From Cyclobacteriaceae bacterium (lineage in GTDB: Bacteria > Bacteroidota > Bacteroidia > Cytophagales > Cyclobacteriaceae): a stretch of 64,000 nt of DNA. Shown one piece after another: positions 27,708-36,359 of this stretch (its first letter is position 1; every line of letters starts with the position of its first letter). The notes below the pieces were generated by a model, which did no database searches, was not told where the DNA came from, and saw only the letters and a program-made list of their open reading frames with translations. The translations under genes and the position numbers were made by a program. The stretch covers positions 1-64,000 of the forward strand of contig JAEUUF010000013.1 of the NCBI GenBank assembly GCA_016787645.1, in the 5' to 3' direction.

Positions 27708-28556
27708 ATGCCCACCCTCGACCTGCCCCACCTCCAGAAACTCTGCACCCAAATTCGCCGCGACATCGTTCGCCAGGTTTACAACTGTCAGTCCGGGCAC
27801 CCGGGTGGCTCGCTTGGATGCACGGAATTATTTGTCGCTCTGTACTTTCACCTCATGAAGCGAAACCCTGGCTTTAACATGGAGGGCAAAGGCGAGGATC
27901 TCTTCTTCCTTTCCAACGGGCACATCTCCCCGGCATGGTATGCTACACTGGCACGTGCAGGGTACTTCGATGTAAAAGAATTGGCCACCTTCCGACAGAT
28001 CAATTCACGGCTCCAGGGCCATCCTGCCACCCATGAACACCTCCCCGGCGTCCGCGTAGCCTCGGGTTCTTTGGGCCAGGGACTTTCAGTAGCCATCGGA
28101 GCCGCGCTTTCCAAGAAACTTAACAAGGATCCCCATACGGTTTATGTCCTGATGGGTGACGGCGAACAACAGGAAGGCCAGGTCTGGGAAGCCAGCATGT
28201 TTGCTGCACACCACAAAGTAGACAACCTCATCGCCACAATCGATTATAACGGCCAGCAGATCGATGGGCCGGTCGACCAGGTGATGTCGCTGAAGAACCT
28301 GAAGGCGAAATGGGAGTCCTTCGGCTGGACGGTACTGGAATGCAACGGTAATAACCTCCCGGAGTTGATCACCACTATGGAGAAAGCCAAGTCCTTGTTA
28401 GGCCAAGGCAAGCCGGTTCTGAACCTGATGAAGACCGTGATGGGTTACGGCGTTGACTTTATGATGGGTTCACACAAGTGGCATGGCGTGGCACCGAATG
28501 AAGAAGAGTTTAAGAAGGCGATGTCGCAGTTAGAGGAGACGATGGGGGATTTCTAG
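27708..28556 (+). CDS. Transketolase, N-terminal (TPP-binding) subunit
   Basis: 282 residues. It carries the thiamine-diphosphate half of transketolase: SGHPGGSLGCTELFVALYF, LSNGHISPAWYA, ASGSLGQGLSVAIGAAL and the TPP motif MGDGEQQEGQVWEA ending near IDYNGQQ. The pyrimidine-binding half is encoded by the next gene. Together they would form the enzyme of the non-oxidative pentose phosphate pathway. Split transketolases are known in archaea and various bacteria. Confidence 0.94.
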   Translation: MPTLDLPHLQKLCTQIRRDIVRQVYNCQSGHPGGSLGCTELFVALYFHLMKRNPGFNMEGKGEDLFFLSNGHISPAWYATLARAGYFDVKELATFRQINSRLQGHPATHEHLPGVRVASGSLGQGLSVAIGAALSKKLNKDPHTVYVLMGDGEQQEGQVWEASMFAAHHKVDNLIATIDYNGQQIDGPVDQVMSLKNLKAKWESFGWTVLECNGNNLPELITTMEKAKSLLGQGKPVLNLMKTVMGYGVDFMMGSHKWHGVAPNEEEFKKAMSQLEETMGDF

Positions 28557-28557
28557 C

Positions 28558-28583
28558 CACGGATTACACGGATTTACACGGAT
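28558..28583. repeat. Short direct repeat CACGGATT(T)A
   Basis: Three copies of CACGGAT at 11-12-bp spacing lie directly after the stop codon of the first transketolase gene. Repeats of this wording occur between genes in many bacterial genomes. Confidence 0.6.
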
Positions 28584-28595
28584 AAATACAAGAGC

Positions 28596-29549
28596 ATGGT
28601 GAAGTTTACGGCGAACGAGAAGAAAGACACACGCAGCGGGTTTGGAGTGGGGTTGCATGAGTTGGGGAAGCAAAACCCGAACGTGGTGGCGCTTTGTGCT
28701 GACTTGCTTGGGTCGCTGAAGATGGATGCGTTCAAGAAAGATTTTCCCGAACGGTTCTTCCAGGTGGGCATCGCAGAAGCGAACATGATGGGGCTGGCCG
28801 CCGGGTTGGCTACCGGAGGCAAGATTCCATTTACCGGCACCTTCGCAAACTTTTCTACTGGCCGTGTCTATGACCAGATTCGCCAGTCGATCGCCTATTC
28901 GGAAAAGAATGTAAAAATTTGCGCGTCTCATGCCGGGCTCACGCTTGGAGAAGACGGTGCAACACACCAAATCCTCGAGGATATCGGTATGATGAAGATG
29001 CTGCCGGGGATGACCGTGGTCGTTCCTGCAGATTATGAACAGACCAGGGTAGCCACCATAGCGCTTGCCTCCCATGTGGGTCCTGCCTATTTGCGCTTCG
29101 GCCGACCGGCATGGCCAATCTTTACAACAGGCCGGCCCTTTACGATTGGAAAAGCTGATCGGATGATTGAAGGGAAAGATGTTACCCTCTTTGCGTGCGG
29201 CCATATGGTGTGGCAGGCGATCGAGGCTGAAAGCATTCTCGCCGATAAGGGGATCAGCGCCGAAGTGATCAATGTTCATACGATCAAGCCATTGGATGTG
29301 GAAACCATCCTGGCATCCGCAAACAAGACAGGCTGCGTGGTCACTTGTGAAGAGCACCAGATCAACGGCGGACTCGGTGATTCCGTTGCGCAGTGCCTCA
29401 GTCGCTTCCATCCCGTTCCGGTTGAAATGATTGCAGTAAACGACAGCTTCGGCGAAAGTGGAAAACCGCTTGACTTGCTTAAGAAATATGGGCTTTCACC
29501 CGAAAACATTGTGAAAGCGGCAGAGAAAGCGATCAGCCGGAAAAAATGA
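28596..29549 (+). CDS. Transketolase, C-terminal (pyrimidine-binding) subunit
   Basis: 317 residues. It contains [33 protein letters not shown] (with the catalytic Glu that activates thiamine), [20 protein letters not shown] and the C-terminal transketolase domain ([17 protein letters not shown]). Partner of the preceding gene, 39 bp away. The stop overlaps the start of the creatininase gene (ATGA). Confidence 0.94.
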   Translation: MVKFTANEKKDTRSGFGVGLHELGKQNPNVVALCADLLGSLKMDAFKKDFPERFFQVGIAEANMMGLAAGLATGGKIPFTGTFANFSTGRVYDQIRQSIAYSEKNVKICASHAGLTLGEDGATHQILEDIGMMKMLPGMTVVVPADYEQTRVATIALASHVGPAYLRFGRPAWPIFTTGRPFTIGKADRMIEGKDVTLFACGHMVWQAIEAESILADKGISAEVINVHTIKPLDVETILASANKTGCVVTCEEHQINGGLGDSVAQCLSRFHPVPVEMIAVNDSFGESGKPLDLLKKYGLSPENIVKAAEKAISRKK

Positions 29550-30625
29550 AGGCAGGCGTCACAAGCTTTCTTGTCTTGTGCCTGTTGCTTTTCCCTGGCC
29601 TGGCTTCAGCCCAGGATGATTCAAACAAAGCCATTTTCATTGAAACCAAACCGTGGACGGAAGCCAGAAAGCTTCTCGCCGACACCACCATAGTGGTCAT
29701 TCCCCTCGGAGCACAGTCCAAGGAACATGGACCGCACTTGCAGCTAAGAAACGATTTTCTCATTGCCGAGTACCTGAAAAACAGAATCGCCCGGACACAA
29801 CCCGTGGCCATCTATCCAACGATCAACTACCACTATTACCCAGCCTTTCTTGAGTACGCTGGCTCAACATCACTGCAACTTGAAACTTCCTATTCGATGA
29901 TCATCGACATCTGTCGTGTGATCTCCGCTCATGGTCCGAGGAAGTTCTACATACTGAATACCGGCGTTTCAACCTTACTGCCTCTGAAGATTGCGCAGGA
30001 GTCGCTCGCCCGGCAGGGAATCCAGATGACGTATACCGACATTCTAAATGTGGCCGGGGAAGCAGAAAAAAGAATCAAGCAGCAACCTGCCGGAACCCAC
30101 GCCGATGAGATTGAAACTTCCATGATGCTCTACATGTACCCGGAGACGGTCGACATGTCCAAGGCGGCCAAAGACATTCCGTCGGTTGACGGACCCGGAC
30201 CGCTTACGCTGGATCCCAAAAATCAGAATGGTCGCTACTCCCCCACCGGAATTTATGGCGATGCCACGCTGGCCAGTGCGGAAAAGGGAAAGATCGTCGT
30301 CGAAGCCATGGTGGAAGGCATTAACCGGGAAATCAACTCACTGCGCGGATTGCCCATTCCGGTTCAGCAAAGAGTGCCAGCTGATTATGCAAAAATGACC
30401 GGCACATACCGTCTCTCTGCTACCGAAAAGATTGTGGTCAGCGTCGAATCAGGCCGTTTGATGGTTGAAGGGAAAGGACCACGGAAGGTCGAATTAGTCA
30501 CGCAATCAGAAAACTCTTTTAGCGCGGGCACCCGTGGGCGACTGGTTTTCTTTCGCGATGAAAATGGTGGGTACAGTACCGTCTATCTCAACTGGGAAGG
30601 GAAAGACTTCCTGGGCAGAAAGTAG
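29546..30625 (+). CDS. Exported creatininase-family amidohydrolase with extra C-terminal domain
   Basis: 359 residues with a signal peptide (1-22). Residues 35-260 follow the creatininase fold: [21 protein letters not shown] gives the metal-binding Glu, His and Asp, and [14 protein letters not shown] supplies the second Glu. The last ~75 residues (from about 283) form a separate beta domain like the small DUF3471-type domains. Family members hydrolyse cyclic amides or formamides; the true substrate is unknown. Translationally coupled to the transketolase subunit, although the pathways have no obvious link. Confidence 0.82.
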   Translation: MKAGVTSFLVLCLLLFPGLASAQDDSNKAIFIETKPWTEARKLLADTTIVVIPLGAQSKEHGPHLQLRNDFLIAEYLKNRIARTQPVAIYPTINYHYYPAFLEYAGSTSLQLETSYSMIIDICRVISAHGPRKFYILNTGVSTLLPLKIAQESLARQGIQMTYTDILNVAGEAEKRIKQQPAGTHADEIETSMMLYMYPETVDMSKAAKDIPSVDGPGPLTLDPKNQNGRYSPTGIYGDATLASAEKGKIVVEAMVEGINREINSLRGLPIPVQQRVPADYAKMTGTYRLSATEKIVVSVESGRLMVEGKGPRKVELVTQSENSFSAGTRGRLVFFRDENGGYSTVYLNWEGKDFLGRK

Positions 30626-30646
30626 TTGGTGATATATTCCACCAAC
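30625..30646 (+). other. Hairpin at the 3' end of the creatininase gene
   Basis: A 7-bp perfect stem (GTTGGTG with CACCAAC) and 8-nt loop start at the last base of the stop codon. There is no T run, so it is a weak terminator at best; it may protect the message end. Confidence 0.4.
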
Positions 30647-30699
30647 GGGGTCCCAGTTTCCGGGCGTCAGGGTATCTTGCCCACACATTTCCAATTACC

Positions 30700-32934
30700 A
30701 TGAAATCCATCCTTTACGCACTTTGCCTGCTTGTCCCGGCAGTAGCCGTTGCGCAGCAGAAATCCCTTACCGGTTTCACCAAAGAAAATGCAGAAGCCGA
30801 GTACAAACTGGAAGAGAAATTTGACGCCCAACTGAAGGCGGAGAACCTGGACCAGTGGCTGAAGAAGCTGACCCTGCGTCCGCACCATGTAGGTTCGGCC
30901 TATGGGAAGGCCAATGCAGAATTCATGCGCGATCTTCTTCGCAGCTGGGGCTATGATGCTCAGATCGAATCCTACCAAATCCTTTTTCCGACACCCAAGG
31001 TGCGCATACTCGAGATGACCGCCCCGGACAAGTTTACGGCGAAACTGGCTGAACCGCCCCTCAAAGAAGACCCTACAGCCGCGATCGGCGCGGATCAGCT
31101 GCCTGTCTACAATGCCTGGTCCGCCGACGGTGACGTCACGGCCGACCTCGTATTCGTCAACTACGGCATCCCCGACGACTACGAACAGCTTGAGCGAATG
31201 GGCATCAGCGTGAAAGGGAAGATTGTCATTGCCAAGTACGGCGGATCGTGGCGCGGCATCAAACCGAAAGTTGCACAGGAACATGGTGCTATAGGTTGCC
31301 TCATTTACTCCGATCCTATGGAAGACGGCTACGTTCAGGGCGATGTGTATCCCAAAGGAGGCTTCCGCCCCAAAGACGGTGCCCAGCGCGGATCGGTGAT
31401 GGACATGCCTATCTACCCCGGCGATCCTCTCACGCCCAATGTGGGCTCCACACCCGATGCCAAACGACTCAACCGCTCCGAAGTAACCAATCTTATCAAG
31501 ATCCCTGTGCTCCCAATTTCATATGGAGATGCCCAACCGTTGCTGGCCGCATTGGCCGGACCGGTGGCTCCATCACGCTGGAGAGGTGGTCTTCCCATCA
31601 CCTATCACATTGGCCCCGGTCCTGCGAAAGTGCACTTGAAAGTTGAATCAAACTGGACGACGGTGGATGCGCTTAATGTAATCGCCAAACTGAAAGGCAG
31701 TGAATTTCCGGACGAATGGGTCGTTCGTGGCAATCACCACGACGGATGGAACAACGGTGCTTCCGATCCGCTCAGCGGCATGGTGGCCGAACTGGAAGAA
31801 GCCCGTGCCATCGGCGAACTTGTAAAGACCGGTTGGAAGCCGAAGCGCACAATAGTCTATTGCGCGTGGGACGCCGAAGAACCGGGTCTCATGGGTTCCA
31901 CGGAATGGGTAGAACATCACGCTGCTGAATTACAGCAGAAAGTTGTAGCCTACATTAACTCAGATGGTAACGGTCGGGGATTCCTTGGTGCTGCCGGATC
32001 GCACACCCTTGAAGTCCTTATGACGGAAATTGCCCGTGATGTGAAAGATCCCGAGACTGGAGTGACTCTTCTTGAGCGCGGCAAGTCGTTTGCAGCAGCC
32101 AACGCAGCCAGTGCAAAAGCAAAAAAAGAGATTCTTGCTCGGCGTTCGTTGACCCTGGGCGCCCTCGGCTCCGGGTCTGACTACACACCATTTATTCAGC
32201 ACCTTGGCATACCCGCCCTCAACATCGGTTTTGGCGGGGAAGGTGGCGGCGGCGTATACCACAGCATGTACGACACCTATGATCATTACAAGCGATTTGG
32301 TGATCCAAAGTTTGATTATGGGGTGGCGCTGGCCAAGACAGCGGGTCGCACCACACTGCGGTTGGTGAACGCCGACGTGCTTCCCTTTGACTTCAAAGGT
32401 TTTCACCGGACAGTAAACAGTTACATGGGCGAAGTGACCAGCCTGCTCGAGTCGATGCGTGAAGCCACGGAAGTGGAAAACCAGATGATCCGGGAGAACC
32501 GTTACGTGCAGGCCGCTGACCCGTTCAAGACTTATGTTCCCCCCACAGCGGCTGAACCCGTTCCCTTCTTGAATTTCTCCAGCTTGCAGAATGCCCTGAC
32601 CGCACTCGAGAAGTCTGCAACACAATATGCTGAACTCGCGGCGGCCAATCCAAAACCCAACACCAACCTCGTACAGCTGAATCAGCTTCTTTTCCAGGCT
32701 GAGCAGAAACTGCTTTCCGCGAATGGACTTCCCCGCAGACCTTGGTTTCGCCACACGATCTACGCTCCTGGTTTCTACACTGGTTATGGAGTAAAAACCT
32801 TGCCCGGTATCCGGGAAGCTATCGAGCAACGCAATTGGAAAGAAGCCCAGGAACAAATCGAGATTGCCGCGACTACGATTGGTGAATACACCAAGCAGGT
32901 GGATGCAGCAAATAAGATATTGATGATGAGGTGA
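30700..32934 (+). CDS. M28 family peptidase (glutamate carboxypeptidase II-like)
   Basis: 744 residues with a signal peptide (1-19, ending AVAQ). Order: N-terminal part, a PA domain (about 130-260), the M28 catalytic domain (about 310-570) and a helical dimerisation domain at the end, as in human PSMA and its bacterial relatives. Di-zinc ligands are visible in GNHHDGWNNGASDP, WDAEEPGLMGS, YINSDGNGRG and GGVYHSMYDTYDHY. It should remove C-terminal or N-terminal residues from peptides in the periplasm. Part of a run of exported hydrolases on this strand. Confidence 0.93.
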   Translation: MKSILYALCLLVPAVAVAQQKSLTGFTKENAEAEYKLEEKFDAQLKAENLDQWLKKLTLRPHHVGSAYGKANAEFMRDLLRSWGYDAQIESYQILFPTPKVRILEMTAPDKFTAKLAEPPLKEDPTAAIGADQLPVYNAWSADGDVTADLVFVNYGIPDDYEQLERMGISVKGKIVIAKYGGSWRGIKPKVAQEHGAIGCLIYSDPMEDGYVQGDVYPKGGFRPKDGAQRGSVMDMPIYPGDPLTPNVGSTPDAKRLNRSEVTNLIKIPVLPISYGDAQPLLAALAGPVAPSRWRGGLPITYHIGPGPAKVHLKVESNWTTVDALNVIAKLKGSEFPDEWVVRGNHHDGWNNGASDPLSGMVAELEEARAIGELVKTGWKPKRTIVYCAWDAEEPGLMGSTEWVEHHAAELQQKVVAYINSDGNGRGFLGAAGSHTLEVLMTEIARDVKDPETGVTLLERGKSFAAANAASAKAKKEILARRSLTLGALGSGSDYTPFIQHLGIPALNIGFGGEGGGGVYHSMYDTYDHYKRFGDPKFDYGVALAKTAGRTTLRLVNADVLPFDFKGFHRTVNSYMGEVTSLLESMREATEVENQMIRENRYVQAADPFKTYVPPTAAEPVPFLNFSSLQNALTALEKSATQYAELAAANPKPNTNLVQLNQLLFQAEQKLLSANGLPRRPWFRHTIYAPGFYTGYGVKTLPGIREAIEQRNWKEAQEQIEIAATTIGEYTKQVDAANKILMMR

Positions 32935-32962
32935 GAGAAAGCGCCGGGTTCTTGGCCGCAGG

Positions 32963-33012
32963 CACTGGTTACTGGTCACTGGTTACAGGTCACCGGTCAC
33001 TATTCACTGTAG
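32963..33012 (+). repeat. 7-bp tandem repeat, unit ACTGGTC
   Basis: Seven units in phase: ACTGGTT, ACTGGTC, ACTGGTT, ACAGGTC, ACCGGTC, ACTATTC, ACTGTAG. It starts 30 bp after the M28 stop and ends 17 bp before the next ATG, which argues that the open frame passing through it is not translated. Confidence 0.85.
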
Positions 33013-33029
33013 ACAAACTAAATGAGCTT

Positions 33030-34250
33030 ATGAAAAGAAGTATTTTCTTTCTCCTCGCCATTTGCAGCTTTGCCTCTTGGGGTCAGCTACCTCAGAAGAA
33101 TTACGCGCTGACCAATGTCAATTTATTCAATGGCGTAGATAACCGAATTATCACCGGATCGGTGATCTATGTTAATGGGAAGATCGAGAAGATCGGCAAA
33201 GCCGGGGAAGCGATCCCTAAGGAGTACGAAATCATCGATTGCCAGAATAATTACGCCATTCCGGGGATGATGGACGCGCATACGCATATCAACAACCTCG
33301 AAAGTGCCAAGCGAGCACTGATGTCGGGGGTGACAACCTTCAGAACCGCGGGCGTTTCCGCTTACCAGGATGTTTCGTTGCGCGATCTTGCCAAAAGTGG
33401 TCGGATTGCGGGTCCTGTTGTGATACCCGCCGGAGTGTTTGTTACCCCTAATCCGGGCGAAACGATCCTGGCTGATCCGCGGCTCGGCGTCCTGATCAAT
33501 GGAGTCAATACGGATGATGAATTGAAATTACTGGTTAACGTAAATATTGATCGCGGTGCAGAAGTCATCAAGACCCGCGGTACTGAGCGTGCCGGCCTTC
33601 CGGAAACTGATCCTCGGCAACAATCGTACACCCAACGACAACTCAAAGTCATCATTGACGAAGCCGCCAAGCGGAATGTGCCTGTCATGATTCACGCCCA
33701 TGGCGATGAAGGTGCAAGGGCCGCCGTGGCCGCCGGAGCACGCAGTATCGAACACGGCACCTTCCTGAGCGACGAGACCCTGAAGCTCATGAAAGAAAAG
33801 GGTTGTTTCCTGGTACCCACGTACATCACGCTTGAAGATCTTACCAAACCTGGCGGCGATTATTCTGGCGCTGTACTGGAGTTGCGTGGACGATTTATGA
33901 TGCCCGCCGCCGAGAAAGTATTCAAGAAAGCCCACGCGCTGGGAGTCAAGATTGCCACCGGCGCCGACAACGACTATACCCCCGTCAGCACGAGCCGAAT
34001 CTCCCTCGAATGCGAGCATTACGTACGTATGGGTATGACAAACTTCGAAGCTATCCAATCAGCAACTGTCGTGGCTGCAGAATTACTGAGGATCCAGGAC
34101 AAGACCGGCAGAATCCAACCGGGCTTTGAGGCAGACATCGTTATCATCCCTGGCAACCCGCTGGAAGATATCCGGGCTCTGCAAGATGCCTTGATCGTGA
34201 TGAGCAACGGACACGTCGCTTTGAAGCGATTGCCGTTCGGGAAAGAGTAG
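33030..34250 (+). CDS. Exported amidohydrolase (imidazolonepropionase-like)
   Basis: 406 residues from the ATG at 33030, which opens a signal peptide (MKRSIFFLLAICSFASWGQ); the frame extends 33 codons upstream through the heptad repeat and is not used. Metal residues lie in MMDAHTHI, PVMIHAHGDEG, SIEHGTFL and ATGADNDY. A Lys that could be carboxylated is present in EVIKTRG. The relatives include secreted Xaa-Pro dipeptidase-like and organophosphate-hydrolysing amidohydrolases; substrate not predictable. Confidence 0.87.
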   Translation: MKRSIFFLLAICSFASWGQLPQKNYALTNVNLFNGVDNRIITGSVIYVNGKIEKIGKAGEAIPKEYEIIDCQNNYAIPGMMDAHTHINNLESAKRALMSGVTTFRTAGVSAYQDVSLRDLAKSGRIAGPVVIPAGVFVTPNPGETILADPRLGVLINGVNTDDELKLLVNVNIDRGAEVIKTRGTERAGLPETDPRQQSYTQRQLKVIIDEAAKRNVPVMIHAHGDEGARAAVAAGARSIEHGTFLSDETLKLMKEKGCFLVPTYITLEDLTKPGGDYSGAVLELRGRFMMPAAEKVFKKAHALGVKIATGADNDYTPVSTSRISLECEHYVRMGMTNFEAIQSATVVAAELLRIQDKTGRIQPGFEADIVIIPGNPLEDIRALQDALIVMSNGHVALKRLPFGKE

Positions 34251-34388
34251 GAATTAGGGGTCAGGGGTCAGGGACGAGGGGCTGGGGAAAAGGAGTAGGT
34301 GCTGGAGTCTGGGTAAGACAAGTGGCTTGCCATCCTGATGCCTCCAAAGAACAAACTTCTGACCCCTGACCCCCGACCCCTGATCCCT
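34251..34388 (+). repeat. Inverted pair of 7-bp repeats (GGGGTCA and TGACCCC)
   Basis: Left arm 34255-34283: AGGGGTC twice, then AGGGACG and AGGGGCT. Right arm 34358-34388: TGACCCC twice, then CGACCCC and TGATCCC. The arms can pair over about 25 bp with a ~75-nt loop. It lies directly after the amidohydrolase stop. Confidence 0.85.
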
Positions 34389-34394
34389 TTTCTC

Positions 34395-34402
34395 TAACTT
34401 TG
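34395..34402 (+). promoter_or_regulatory. Possible -7 box for the SerB-SerA fusion
   Basis: TAACTTTG is a perfect TAnnTTTG, 21 bp before the ATG at 34424. The upstream -33 position is occupied by the C-rich repeat and has no TTG. Confidence 0.4.
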
Positions 34403-34423
34403 CCACCTTCCAATTCAAGGATA

Positions 34424-36313
34424 ATGGCAAACCGCTACTACGTAATCGATTTCGACAGCACTTTTACCAAGGTCGAGGCCTTTGATGTCCTGGCCGATAT
34501 CGCATTGGCCGGGCACCCGGAGCTACCCCTGCGGAAGAAACAGATCGAAGAGATCACCAAGCAGGGCATGGACGGTGCCATCTCTTTTCGCGAATCCCTG
34601 GAGCAGCGGCTTGCTCTCCTTCCCATCTCCCGACCGCACTTGCAGACACTGGTCAGCCAACTGAAATCGAAAGTTTCTGAATCGTTCAAGCGCAACAAAG
34701 AGTTCTTTTCTACCTACGCCGACCAGATTTATATCATCTCGAATGGATTCCGCGAGTTTATTGAGCCGGTAGTGACCGAATACGGTATCAAGCCTGCAAA
34801 TATTCTCGCCAACGAATTTGTGTTTGATGCCCAGGGCAATGTCATCGGCTTCGACAAAAACAATCCATTGTCGGCCAATGGAGGAAAGTCAGAACGACTC
34901 AAGAACCTGAACCTTCCGGGTGATGTTTACGTCATCGGTGACGGCTACACGGACTACGAAATCAAGCATGCAGGTTTGGCGAACAAGTTCTTCGCCTTCA
35001 CGGAAAACGTGGAGCGCCACAGCGTTGCCAGCAAAGCCGACCACATCGCCCCCAGCCTGGATGAGTTCCTTTACCTCAACAAGTTGAACACAGCTATCTC
35101 CTACCCCAAGAACCGCATCAGCGTACTCCTGCTGGAGAATGTGCACCCGATTGCCATCGAACTGATGAAATCGGAAGGTTTTGCGGTCGAGACCTATCCC
35201 GCCGGGCTGGAAGAAGCGGAGCTTTGCGAGAAGATAAAGAACGTATCGGTGCTCGGTATCCGTTCCAAGACGCAGGTGACCGCCAAGGTGCTTGATCACG
35301 CCAATCGGTTGATGGCCATTGGAGCGTTCTGCATCGGCACCAACCAGATCAACCTTACCGAGGCGACCAAAAAAGGAGTGGCCGTCTTCAACGCACCCTT
35401 TTCCAACACCCGCTCGGTGGTGGAACTCGCCATTGGTGAGATCATCATCCTCATTCGGCGCATCGCGGACAAGAGCCTGAAGATGCATGAGGGACGATGG
35501 GATAAGTCGGCGAAAGGCAGTTTTGAAATCCGTGGAAAGAAACTCGGCATTATTGGCTATGGCAACATCGGCGCCCAATTGTCGGTGATCGCCGAAAGCC
35601 TTGGGATGAAGGTCTACTACTATGACCGCGAGGAAAAGCTAGCCTTGGGGAATGCCACCAAGTGCCGCAGCATGAACGAACTGCTGGCCCTCTCCGACGT
35701 TGTCACGCTCCATGTAGACGGTCGCGAGTCAAACAAGAACCTGATAGCCGCCGACCAGTTCGCGAAAATGAAGAACGGGGTGATCTTCCTGAACCTGAGT
35801 CGCGGTCACGTGGTTGACATTAAGGCCCTTCGCGAGAATATTCTTTCCGGCAAGGTGGCTGGTTGCGCTGTGGATGTGTTCCCCTATGAGCCCATCGACA
35901 ACAACGAGGAGTTTGTTTCTGAACTACGTGGACTGCCCAACACCATCCTCACGCCCCACATCGGCGGGAGTACGGCGGAAGCGCAGGAGAACATAGGCAT
36001 GTTTGTTCCGGGCAAACTCATGGATTACATCAACACGGGCAGCACCAGCAACAGCGTGAACTTCCCCAACCTGACGCTGCCTACCCTGGAGAACGCCCAT
36101 CGCCTGATCCATATACACAACAACGTCCCCGGTATCCTCGCCCGTATCAACCAGGTCCTCGCTGACCACGGCATCAACATTGTTGGTCAATATTTAAAAA
36201 CCAATGAACTGATCGGTTACGTGATCACCGACATCAACAAAGGGTACGACCAGGAAGTTATCAAGAAGCTGAGGGCGATTGAGCAGACGATTAAGTTCAG
36301 GGTGCTTTATTGA
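34424..36313 (+). CDS. serA: Phosphoserine phosphatase-like HAD domain fused to 3-phosphoglycerate dehydrogenase
   Basis: 629 residues from the ATG at 34424, after the -7 box. Residues 1-222 are a SerB-like HAD phosphatase with all four motifs: DFDST (Asp9 and Asp11), IISNGF, NGGKSERL and GDGYTDYE, and a cap with FRESLEQRL. Residues about 228-545 are D-3-phosphoglycerate dehydrogenase: NAD site GYGNIG near 378, Arg in LSRGHVVD, Glu in VFPYEP and the catalytic His in TPHIGGS near 512. Residues from about 555 are an ACT domain, the usual serine sensor. The enzyme would therefore catalyse the first and third steps of serine synthesis. The phosphoserine aminotransferase step is not adjacent. Confidence 0.93.
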   Translation: MANRYYVIDFDSTFTKVEAFDVLADIALAGHPELPLRKKQIEEITKQGMDGAISFRESLEQRLALLPISRPHLQTLVSQLKSKVSESFKRNKEFFSTYADQIYIISNGFREFIEPVVTEYGIKPANILANEFVFDAQGNVIGFDKNNPLSANGGKSERLKNLNLPGDVYVIGDGYTDYEIKHAGLANKFFAFTENVERHSVASKADHIAPSLDEFLYLNKLNTAISYPKNRISVLLLENVHPIAIELMKSEGFAVETYPAGLEEAELCEKIKNVSVLGIRSKTQVTAKVLDHANRLMAIGAFCIGTNQINLTEATKKGVAVFNAPFSNTRSVVELAIGEIIILIRRIADKSLKMHEGRWDKSAKGSFEIRGKKLGIIGYGNIGAQLSVIAESLGMKVYYYDREEKLALGNATKCRSMNELLALSDVVTLHVDGRESNKNLIAADQFAKMKNGVIFLNLSRGHVVDIKALRENILSGKVAGCAVDVFPYEPIDNNEEFVSELRGLPNTILTPHIGGSTAEAQENIGMFVPGKLMDYINTGSTSNSVNFPNLTLPTLENAHRLIHIHNNVPGILARINQVLADHGINIVGQYLKTNELIGYVITDINKGYDQEVIKKLRAIEQTIKFRVLY

Positions 36314-36324
36314 ACCTCCTGAAT

Positions 36325-36359
36325 TAGCGCCTCACCCCCCTGCCCCCTCTCCGTAGGAC
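36325..36359 (-). repeat. C-rich 7-bp-like repeat after the decarboxylase gene
   Basis: On the plus strand CTCACCC, CCCTGCC, CCCTCTC; on the minus strand it is G-rich and begins next to the stop codon of the decarboxylase gene. Confidence 0.5.

Noticed and set aside
32931-33029. 33-codon N-terminal extension of the amidohydrolase
   Set aside because: It runs through the heptad repeat and would bury the signal peptide that begins at 33030.
34424-36313. The SerB-SerA gene as two genes joined by a sequencing error
   Set aside because: The frame is continuous across the linker, both domains keep their motifs, and no start or stop signals occur between them.
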